From positions 1 to 10,552 of the forward strand of contig JBBDWN010000190.1 of NCBI GenBank assembly GCA_040902855.1: a stretch of 10,552 bases of DNA, read 5' to 3'. The DNA comes from DATHWB01 sp040902855. Lineage in GTDB: Bacteria > Actinomycetota > Acidimicrobiia > Spongiisociales > ZC4RG35. The stretch's first letter is position 1. Each line of letters opens with the position of its first letter. The notes below the pieces were generated by a model. That model made no database searches. It worked only from the letters and a program-made list of their open reading frames with translations, and was not told the origin of the DNA. A program made the translations under genes and the position numbers. Positions 1 through 5,735 of this stretch are shown piece by piece.

Positions 1-30
1 CCTCGCCGGCGGCGAGGACCTCACTTGAGG
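1..30 (-). terminator. GC-rich hairpins downstream of the minus-strand PspC operon
   Basis: Two hairpins follow the stop codon of the small membrane protein gene when read on the minus strand. One has arms CCTC and GAGG around a 4-base loop (19-30). The other has perfect 7-bp arms CCTCGCC and GGCGAGG around GGC (1-17). The place is right for transcript termination, but no U-tract is visible before the window ends, so this may only be a 3'-end stabilising structure. Confidence 0.3.
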
Positions 31-39
31 CGGGTCGCT

Positions 40-261
40 TCATTCCTGGTCTGGCCCGGTGTCGGATTCTCGGGGTGCTCGCACGATCGGCACGAGGAGA
101 GCGACTCCCGCCGCCGTGATCACCACCGGCCACAGCCAGCCGAGATTGACGCCGGCGAACAGGAGATCCCACGGGTCGCTCGGGAGGGTGAATATCAGTG
201 CCAGCGCCAAGAACGCCAGGCCGAAGATGAAAGAAATGGGGTCGAAACGGTGCGTGTGCAT
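40..261 (-). CDS. Small two-helix membrane protein, partner of the PspC protein
   Basis: This 73-residue protein of unknown function has two hydrophobic segments, about residues 11-27 and 41-60. They are joined by a short loop with DPWDLLF, and the tail is charged (RAPRESDTGPDQE). Two helices and no catalytic motif suggest a small integral membrane accessory protein. Its ATG overlaps the TGA of the upstream PspC gene in a TGATG arrangement, so it is almost certainly translated by coupling with that gene and belongs to the same operon. Small two-helix proteins often follow PspC or LiaF-type genes in actinobacteria, and the context implies a part in the same envelope-sensing function. I do not recognise a named family. 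The coding assignment rests on the coupling, the coherent hydrophobic pattern and the absence of a better frame. Confidence 0.72.
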   Translation of the reverse strand: MHTHRFDPISFIFGLAFLALALIFTLPSDPWDLLFAGVNLGWLWPVVITAAGVALLVPIVRAPRESDTGPDQE

Positions 262-1727
262 CAGCCTTCCTCCACGACGATCTCGCCGCTGTCGATTTCT
301 ATTTCGAGTGTGAGCAGTTGGGGGCCCCTCGGGTGTGCCTCGACGGTGGTGTCGAATCCACCCTGGGTGGTTCCGAACACCGTCACTTGGCCGATGTCGG
401 CCTCGGCCTCGACGGAAGTCGTCGTCCGGTCAGCGACAATGACGTGGATCCGGCCCAGTCCATTCGAGATGCGCACGGTGCGAGGCTCGGTCAGAACGAG
501 GCCGGACAGGTCGAGGGTGATGTTGCCCAAGTCGAGCTCGTAGACGTCTTGGAGTTGGGCCGGCGAGGTGATCACGAGGTCGATCGAGTTCCTGGAGAAC
601 GAAGCGACTTCGGAGCCCGACACCTGCAGCTCACCGATGAGCGTCTGGGCTTCGAGGACGAGGGTGCCGACCCCTTCTCGGGACACATCGAGCTCGCGTG
701 CGATGCCGGACCGCGAGGCGCCGAATGCCTCGGCGTCGCCGATGCCCACCTCTCCGTCGAGTTCCACCCCAATGCCATCCGGGATGATGATGTGGAGCGA
801 GCCGATGCCGACGCTGGCGTCGAGTTCCACGGTCTCGGATCCGAAGTCGATGCCTCGCAGGTCGATCACGAGTTCGCCGATTGCCAGTTCGTAGGACTCG
901 GAGAGTTCCTCGATCGAGTCCACTGCCACCCGTCGCTGGCCGATTCCGCCATTCAGGTCGAGGTCGGCCAGCGGAGAGAGGACCAGTAGCGGGGTGAGGA
1001 CGATGCCGACGACGATGAGGCCGCGGGCGCGACCCATCACCGAACCGACGACGAGTGCGACGCCGACGATCGCCAGGGCCAGTCCCATGTAGTGGCGAAG
1101 CGCCGGGTCGAAGTCCGCGAGTGCATAGTCGAAGAACGCCATCACGCCGGTGGCGATGAGCACGAACGCGATCGTGACTCGCCCCAATATGGACGGTGGC
1201 CGCGTCGGCTGCGGTGGCAGTGGCGGTTCTGTCGGTGCGACGTCGCCGGCCACGAAACTCGGTGCACCGGGAGCGTTCGGAGAAGTGGGAACGGTGGGTT
1301 CGGTCGGGGCCAAGCTGGCGGTGCCCAACTCGCCTCGGTACAGCATCACACCGATCACCCCGAGGAACACGGCGACCGCCAGGTCCCCTCGGATGAAGTC
1401 GACCGACGAGGCGGCGATGAGCACGCCGATGCCGACGAGCGCGACGCCCAGCCAGCCTGATCCGTCTTGGACCCGTCCTAAGAGTCCGCGAGCGATGGGC
1501 TCGGTCTCGTCATCCTTCGGAATGAGGAGCCACCCGGCGATGTAGAGGGCGATACCGAGGCCCCCGCCGAATGCGAGGACGACGAAGGCCACCCTGACGA
1601 CCCAGGCGGGGATGTCGAGTCTCGTTGCAATTCCGCGGGCGACGCCGGCGAATATCCGATCCGTCGATGACCGCCGCAATGGGCGATCACCAACCGGCGG
1701 TGTCTCTGTATTGGTTTCTGGTTCCAT
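261..1727 (-). CDS. PspC-domain membrane protein with duplicated LiaF-like C-terminal beta domain
   Basis: This is a 488-residue protein. Residues about 17-72 form a PspC domain: a basic RRSSTDRIFAGVARGIA entry, then a helix ending in IAGWLLIP. Further membrane helices lie near 92-107, 116-130, 183-200, 213-230 and 236-251. A Pro/Thr-rich linker (about 140-178) separates the helix groups. The C-terminal 220 residues are beta-rich and probably extracytoplasmic. They contain two similar units (about 279-336 and 396-452), each starting YEL and running through a G(I/L)G turn to a final G(I)G/IGQ strand ending in FG, like LiaF or putative-adhesin repeats. The start is set at the third in-frame ATG because GGGAG lies five bases before it; the outer ATG at 1742 has no ribosome site and would add five residues. 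The gene is divergent from a PspC-domain kinase, which suggests a sensor or modulator of envelope stress. The biochemical role is inferred. Confidence 0.85.
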   Translation of the reverse strand: MEPETNTETPPVGDRPLRRSSTDRIFAGVARGIATRLDIPAWVVRVAFVVLAFGGGLGIALYIAGWLLIPKDDETEPIARGLLGRVQDGSGWLGVALVGIGVLIAASSVDFIRGDLAVAVFLGVIGVMLYRGELGTASLAPTEPTVPTSPNAPGAPSFVAGDVAPTEPPLPPQPTRPPSILGRVTIAFVLIATGVMAFFDYALADFDPALRHYMGLALAIVGVALVVGSVMGRARGLIVVGIVLTPLLVLSPLADLDLNGGIGQRRVAVDSIEELSESYELAIGELVIDLRGIDFGSETVELDASVGIGSLHIIIPDGIGVELDGEVGIGDAEAFGASRSGIARELDVSREGVGTLVLEAQTLIGELQVSGSEVASFSRNSIDLVITSPAQLQDVYELDLGNITLDLSGLVLTEPRTVRISNGLGRIHVIVADRTTTSVEAEADIGQVTVFGTTQGGFDTTVEAHPRGPQLLTLEIEIDSGEIVVEEG

Positions 1728-1793
1728 CATGGCTCCCAGCATGCGGCAGCGGCCGACAAGACACCATCGGGTATGACCCCCGGCGATCCCCGA

Positions 1794-1822
1794 GACCCCA
1801 GGGTCGACTCAGGGACTTCCCT
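1794..1822. promoter_or_regulatory. Paired short inverted repeats in the PspC/kinase divergent spacer
   Basis: Two short perfect inverted repeats lie close together between the divergent genes: GACCC-CA-GGGTC (1794-1805) and AGGGA-CT-TCCCT (1811-1822). Both sit just upstream of the possible kinase promoter. They could be binding sites for the encoded NarL-type regulator controlling both directions. Short GC-rich dyads are common by chance in such DNA, so this is a weak call. Confidence 0.22.
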
Positions 1823-1824
1823 CA

Positions 1825-1853
1825 TTGCTGATGCGTGCGTGGGGTGGAACGAT
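1825..1853 (+). promoter_or_regulatory. Possible promoter of the kinase-regulator operon
   Basis: TTGCTG (1825-1830) and AACGAT (1848-1853) are separated by 17 bases. The GTG chosen as the kinase start begins eight bases after the -10-like box, so the transcript would be leaderless or nearly so. The -10 match is partial (AACGAT against TATAAT) and no other evidence supports the site. Confidence 0.28.
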
Positions 1854-1860
1854 ACGGGGT

Positions 1861-3057
1861 GTGAGCGAAGCATCCTCTCAACCCCGGGCGCCGTTCGGGA
1901 TCAGACGTTCGGACGATCGGATGGTCGCCGGGATCTGTGGTGGTCTCAGCGCAGCCACCGGCATCGCTGTCGTCTATGTACGCGCCGCGTTCGTTGTGCT
2001 CGGTCTCGTGTGGGGGCTTGGAATGGTCCTGTACGTGGCCGCGTGGGCGGCGACGATCGATCTCCCCACCATCGAAAAGACGGGTGACGAGCCGGTGGAT
2101 CCGGCGGACCGGCACACCCATCTGGGAGCCGGTCTCATCCTGGCTGCAGGTCTCATCATGATGCGGGCGATCGGCATATGGCCGGGCGACGAACTCTTGT
2201 GGCCGTCGGCGGCGATCGTGTTCGGCGCCGCCTTCCTCCTCGATCAGCGCGGAATCGACTCACGCGACTTCCTGACTTCACTCGTCGACCCGGGGGACAG
2301 CTCGATGCGGCGCCGATCGGTCGTCGGGGTCGTGCTGTTGGTCGTCGGGCTGAGCATCTTCGGGACGGCGGCAGTTCCAGAACTGGGGACCACCCTGCTG
2401 GCGGTGGTGGTGACCGGTGTCGGGCTGTCGGTGCTCTTCGGGCCGTGGATCTGGCGATTGGCGAAAGACCTGGGTGCGGAGCGATCCGCCCGTGTCCGCC
2501 AGGAGGAGCGAGCAGAGATGGCCGCCCATCTCCACGACTCGGTCTTGCAGACGTTGGCATCAATCCAACGGACCGAAGACCCGAAACGAATGCTGACTCT
2601 CGCCCGGCACCAAGAGCGGGAGTTGCGCCGCTGGCTGTATGACAGGGCACCGGACGCGCGGACGGGGTCTTTGTCGGTGTTGTTGGCTGCGACGGTCGAC
2701 CGGCTCGAAGCCGACTTCGATATCCCCATCGACCTGGTGATCGCCGGGGGAGAAGTCGAAGGCGACGTCGTGGTCCCGCTCGTCGGTGCGACCGGTGAGG
2801 CCATCGCCAACGCGGCGAAGCATTCTGGAGCGTCGAAGGTGTCCGTGTACGCCGAGGTCTCGCCGGACGCCGTCGACGTGTGGGTGGCGGACCAGGGCAA
2901 GGGCTTCGACGTCGGATCAGTCGACGGCGATCGACGGGGGATCTCGGATTCCATCATCGGCAGGATGCGCCGCCACGGCGGAATCGCCACCGTCACTTCG
3001 GAGCTGGGGGAAGGGACCGAAGTCCACCTCCACCTGGAAATGGAGCGTTCGCTGTGA
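1861..3057 (+). CDS. PspC-domain sensor histidine kinase (NarL/LiaS/DesK-type, HisKA_3)
   Basis: This membrane histidine kinase has 398 residues. Residues about 12-66 form a PspC domain (FGIRRSDDRMVAGICGGLS, then a helix). Further helices lie near 88-104, 112-127, 153-171 and 178-196, with no large extracellular sensor domain. The dimerisation helix holds AAHLHDSVLQ, with phospho-acceptor His225 followed by Asp226, the HDxxxQ pattern of HisKA_3 kinases. The ATPase domain has an N box around Asn317 (EAIANAAKH), a G1 box at DQGKGFD (344-350) and GEGTEV near 383-388. It would pass phosphate to the response regulator that overlaps it by four bases. The start is uncertain: GTG 1861 is preferred because conserved sequence begins soon after it, but ATG 1831 and TTG 1825 are in frame. 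The intramembrane architecture suggests sensing of membrane or cell-wall stress, possibly through the divergent PspC protein. The signal is unknown. Confidence 0.9.
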   Translation: MSEASSQPRAPFGIRRSDDRMVAGICGGLSAATGIAVVYVRAAFVVLGLVWGLGMVLYVAAWAATIDLPTIEKTGDEPVDPADRHTHLGAGLILAAGLIMMRAIGIWPGDELLWPSAAIVFGAAFLLDQRGIDSRDFLTSLVDPGDSSMRRRSVVGVVLLVVGLSIFGTAAVPELGTTLLAVVVTGVGLSVLFGPWIWRLAKDLGAERSARVRQEERAEMAAHLHDSVLQTLASIQRTEDPKRMLTLARHQERELRRWLYDRAPDARTGSLSVLLAATVDRLEADFDIPIDLVIAGGEVEGDVVVPLVGATGEAIANAAKHSGASKVSVYAEVSPDAVDVWVADQGKGFDVGSVDGDRRGISDSIIGRMRRHGGIATVTSELGEGTEVHLHLEMERSL

Positions 3058-3686
3058 CCACCGTCTACCTGGTCGACGACCACCGACTGTTCCTTTCGGG
3101 GGTCCGATCCGAGATCGAAGGCTCCGTGGACGTCGTCGGCAGTGCGACCGACGTCGACGACGCCATCGAAGGCATCCGCCAGACGTCGCCGGAAGTGGTG
3201 CTGGTCGATGTGCACATGCCGGGCGGAGGCGGTCTGACCGTGATCGAGAACGTCGTCGAAACTCACCCTGACGTGCGCTTCCTGGCGTTGTCGGTGTCCG
3301 ACGCGGCCGAAGACGTCATCGCCATGATCCGGGCGGGCGCACGGGGCTATGTGACGAAGTCGATCACCCCCGAAGAGTTGGTGGAGGCGATCGGGCGAGT
3401 CCAGGCCGGGGATGCGGTGTTCTCACCCCGGCTGGCGGGCTTCGTCCTCGACGCGTTCGCAGACACGATGTCTGTCCCGGTGGATCCGGAACTGGATCAG
3501 CTCACGCCCCGTGAGAAGGAAGTGCTCCGGCAGATCGCCCGTGGGTATTCCTACAAGCAGGTGGCGCGCCGCCTGTCGATCAGCGTGAAGACCGTCGAAT
3601 CACACGTGTCCGCCGTGCTCCGCAAGCTGCAGCTGTCGAACCGCCACGAACTCGCCCGGTGGGCCAGCAACCGCCGGATCGTGTGA
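3054..3686 (+). CDS. NarL/LuxR-family response regulator
   Basis: This 210-residue DNA-binding response regulator has a receiver domain at residues 1-120. Its acidic pair is Asp8/Asp9, the phospho-acceptor is Asp52 (LVDVHMP), the switch Ser is at 80 and the invariant Lys is Lys102 (YVTKSITPEEL). The LuxR-type helix-turn-helix covers about 148-208: LTPREKEVLRQIARGYSYKQVA, then VKTVESHVSAVLRKL. The length is typical of the family. The GTG start lies inside the kinase stop (GTGA), so the two genes are translationally coupled and form a cognate pair. The stop codon abuts, with no spacer, the stop of the LiaF-like gene on the other strand. Likely targets, by analogy with LiaR/VraR systems, are the neighbouring PspC and LiaF-like genes; this is inferred. 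Confidence 0.95.
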   Translation: MTTVYLVDDHRLFLSGVRSEIEGSVDVVGSATDVDDAIEGIRQTSPEVVLVDVHMPGGGGLTVIENVVETHPDVRFLALSVSDAAEDVIAMIRAGARGYVTKSITPEELVEAIGRVQAGDAVFSPRLAGFVLDAFADTMSVPVDPELDQLTPREKEVLRQIARGYSYKQVARRLSISVKTVESHVSAVLRKLQLSNRHELARWASNRRIV

Positions 3687-4169
3687 TCAGTCGGCCGATT
3701 GGATGACCGGGCGGGCCCGGACATTGAGACCGCCCATCAGCGTGCGGGCGTGAATCGCCAATGACGGTGCATCTTCAGGAAGTTCGTCAGGGTTGGCTAC
3801 TCGGACGTCGTGTCCTCCGGCGACTGCCAGGCCGTTGACGGTCACACGCCAGGTGTCCGGAACGGTCACGTCGCAACCCCCCATCACCGTTGTCAGGTCG
3901 AGGCGAACCGTCTCCGCTCCCGAAGTGCGGGCGCGGCGCAGGTCGATGCGACAGCCTCCGAACATCGTGATGGCCGTCGATGACATGAGCTCGCGGGTCG
4001 TCGGCCGGAACTCCGTCCCGTCGAAAACCGTCACGAGAGCGAAGCGGGGAGCAGTCGGATCGTCCTCGGCTCGCACCCTCAGCTTCACCCACACGCCGGT
4101 GCCGACTGCGACGCCCACGAAGGCCGCCCACAGGACCAGGAAACGGTTGACGATGCGCACGCCGGTCAC
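3687..4169 (-). CDS. Single-pass membrane protein with LiaF-like beta repeats
   Basis: This protein of up to 160 residues has one N-terminal transmembrane segment (about 9-29) followed by a beta-rich domain. That domain repeats a turn motif with a doubled glycine: MFGGCRIDL (69-77), VMGGCDVTVP (95-104), VAGGHDVRV (116-124) and LMGGLNVRA (144-152). This is the pattern of the C-terminal domain of LiaF and related cell-wall-antibiotic response proteins (FGG-x-ID-L and VP-x-W-x-V). The outer GTG start is at 4169; an inner GTG at 4160 has AGGG eight bases upstream and may be the true start (157 residues). The gene begins 27 bases after purB on the same strand, so they may be co-transcribed. It converges on the response regulator with the stops touching (TGATCA). 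Location and fold suggest a partner or target of the adjacent two-component system. Exact function is unknown. Confidence 0.78.
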   Translation of the reverse strand: MTGVRIVNRFLVLWAAFVGVAVGTGVWVKLRVRAEDDPTAPRFALVTVFDGTEFRPTTRELMSSTAITMFGGCRIDLRRARTSGAETVRLDLTTVMGGCDVTVPDTWRVTVNGLAVAGGHDVRVANPDELPEDAPSLAIHARTLMGGLNVRARPVIQSAD

Positions 4170-4196
4170 CCTAACCCGTGGGGCGGGGCCGATCCG

Positions 4197-5645
4197 TCAC
4201 AGGATGCGGGCGGGGGAGTACGAGGCGGCTTCAGGGTGGGCAGCCACGATGTCGGATACCCGGTGCACGACGGCCTGGACTTGGGCCGCGGTCCGGCCGG
4301 TGAAAGCGACGGGCGATGCTGCGATCGCCTCAATCCGTTGCGGATCGAGCTGAAGCTCANNNNNNNNNNGCCGAAGCTCAGGGTCGGCCAGGACGCGGTC
4401 GAAGAGGTCGCTCTCCTCGCTTTGGCCCGCTCGGAGGGATGCCGCAGAAGCGACGGCATGCTCCTGGATCCGACGGTGGGCGGTCTCCCGTCCGATTCCG
4501 CCGCGAACCGCCTCCATCAGGAGTGCCGTCGTCGCCAGGAAGGGAAGTTGGCGCTTCAGCTCACGGTCGACCATGTCTTCGAACACGGCGAACTCGTCGA
4601 GCACCGTCAGCGCCGTCTCCAGCAGACCGTCGAGAGTGAAGAAGGCGTCGGGCAAGACGACGCGGCGCACGACGGAGTCGCTGACGTCGCCCTCGTTCCA
4701 TTGGTTTCCGACCAACCCTGCGGCCATCGAAACGTGACCCCCGAGGATGGTGACGAAGCCGGCGATGCGTTCGGAGCTCCGGCTGTTCATCTTGTGCGGC
4801 ATGGCAGACGACCCGACCTGTCCGGCCTGGAACCCTTCGGTCGCCAGGTCGGCACCCGCCATCAGCCGGATGGTCGTGGCGAGACTGGCCGGTCCTCCCG
4901 CGACCTGAAGCAGCGTCGACACCACCGCAAAGTCGAGAGAGCGGGGATACACCTGGCCGACAGAGGTCAACATCCGAGAGAAGCCGAGCGCTGTGGCGAC
5001 ACGGTTCTCCAGTTGGTCGACGCGATCGGCGTCACCGCCGAAGAGGTCGAGCAGATCCTGCTGGGTGCCCACCGGGCCCTTGATGCCCCGCAAAGGGAGC
5101 CGCTCCAAGAGTGACTCGACGGCTTCGAACCCGGTGAGGAGTTCCTCGGCGGCGTTGGCGAAACGCTTGCCCAGCGTGACCCCTTGCGCAGGCACGTTGT
5201 GGGTACGGCCAACCATGACGAGGTCCTCGTACTCCGCGGCGCGTTGGGCGAGACGTGCCAGAACCGCAACGCAGCGATCCCGGACGAGCTCGAGTGCGGC
5301 CCTCGTCTGGAGCTGTTCGACGTTCTCGGTGAGATCTCGCGACGTCATTCCCTTGTGGATGTGCTCAGCGCCGGCCAGGTCGCAGAACTCTTCGATCCGT
5401 GCCTTCACGTCGTGGCGGGTGATTCGTTCCCGCTGGGCGATGGAGGCGAGGTCGACGTGATCCATCACGGACCGGTAGGCCTCGATCGTTCCCTCCCCGA
5501 TGTCGAGCCCGAGATCCCGCTGGGCTTCGAGCACGGTGATCCACAGGGTGCGTTCCGCAACCACCTTGGACTCGGGCGACCAGATGGCTCGCATCTCCGG
5601 ACTGGCGTACCGGGAGGCGAGCACGTTGGGCAGTGGGTCGGGCAT
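4197..5645 (-). CDS. purB: Adenylosuccinate lyase
   Basis: PurB catalyses two beta-eliminations that release fumarate: SAICAR to AICAR and adenylosuccinate to AMP, in de novo purine synthesis. The fumarase/aspartase superfamily signature GSSAMPHKMNS is at residues 278-288 and includes the mobile-loop catalytic Ser. TSRDLTENVE (101-110) and GRTHNVPAQ (146-154), with the general-acid His149, are also present. The 482-codon length as drawn is normal for the family. Ten Ns interrupt codons 426-429 near the C-terminus, but the frame is open on both sides and ends in a plausible tail (VAFTGRTAAQVQAVV). The ATG start has no obvious Shine-Dalgarno site, so a leaderless or near-leaderless message is likely. 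The gene is divergent from pgi with a 90-bp spacer and is followed by the LiaF-like gene. Confidence 0.95.
   Translation of the reverse strand: MPDPLPNVLASRYASPEMRAIWSPESKVVAERTLWITVLEAQRDLGLDIGEGTIEAYRSVMDHVDLASIAQRERITRHDVKARIEEFCDLAGAEHIHKGMTSRDLTENVEQLQTRAALELVRDRCVAVLARLAQRAAEYEDLVMVGRTHNVPAQGVTLGKRFANAAEELLTGFEAVESLLERLPLRGIKGPVGTQQDLLDLFGGDADRVDQLENRVATALGFSRMLTSVGQVYPRSLDFAVVSTLLQVAGGPASLATTIRLMAGADLATEGFQAGQVGSSAMPHKMNSRSSERIAGFVTILGGHVSMAAGLVGNQWNEGDVSDSVVRRVVLPDAFFTLDGLLETALTVLDEFAVFEDMVDRELKRQLPFLATTALLMEAVRGGIGRETAHRRIQEHAVASAASLRAGQSEESDLFDRVLADPELRXXXXELQLDPQRIEAIAASPVAFTGRTAAQVQAVVHRVSDIVAAHPEAASYSPARIL
4360..4369. other. Assembly gap of ten Ns inside purB
   Basis: A run of exactly ten Ns lies within the purB coding region. 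The 8-mer GAAGCTCA stands on both sides, at 4352-4359 and 4373-4380, an offset of exactly 21 bases. This looks like two contig ends joined by a scaffolder, and the true gap size is not given by the Ns. Confidence 0.97.
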
Positions 5646-5735
5646 CAGAAACGATTGTTGCAGGGAGCGACCGTCACGCCGACCTCAGGCTCTGCCGTTC
5701 GAAGCCAGTTCGGACCTCCTGGCATACTCGAAGCC
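5646..5735. promoter_or_regulatory. Divergent purB/pgi promoter region
   Basis: This 90-bp spacer must hold promoters in both directions. Toward pgi, CATACT (5723-5728) is a fair -10 box ending seven bases before the ATG, which would give a leaderless message; no good -35 box is visible. The 9-mer TCGAAGCCA occurs at 5699-5707 and again at 5728-5736, overlapping the pgi start codon, so a direct-repeat operator is possible. No clear purB promoter was found. Confidence 0.35.

Noticed and set aside
318..989. Plus-strand open frame opposite the PspC protein
   Set aside because: The translation is low in hydrophobic structure and mirrors the beta-repeat codons of the real minus-strand gene.
2244..3266. 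Minus-strand open frame (340 codons) opposite the kinase and regulator
   Set aside because: Ser/Arg/Thr-rich translation typical of a GC-rich antisense frame, overlapping two well-supported genes.
5184..5735. Upstream in-frame extension of pgi that might have encoded a transaldolase domain
   Set aside because: The extension runs antisense through purB and shows no transaldolase motif; the Pgi homology starts just after ATG 5736.
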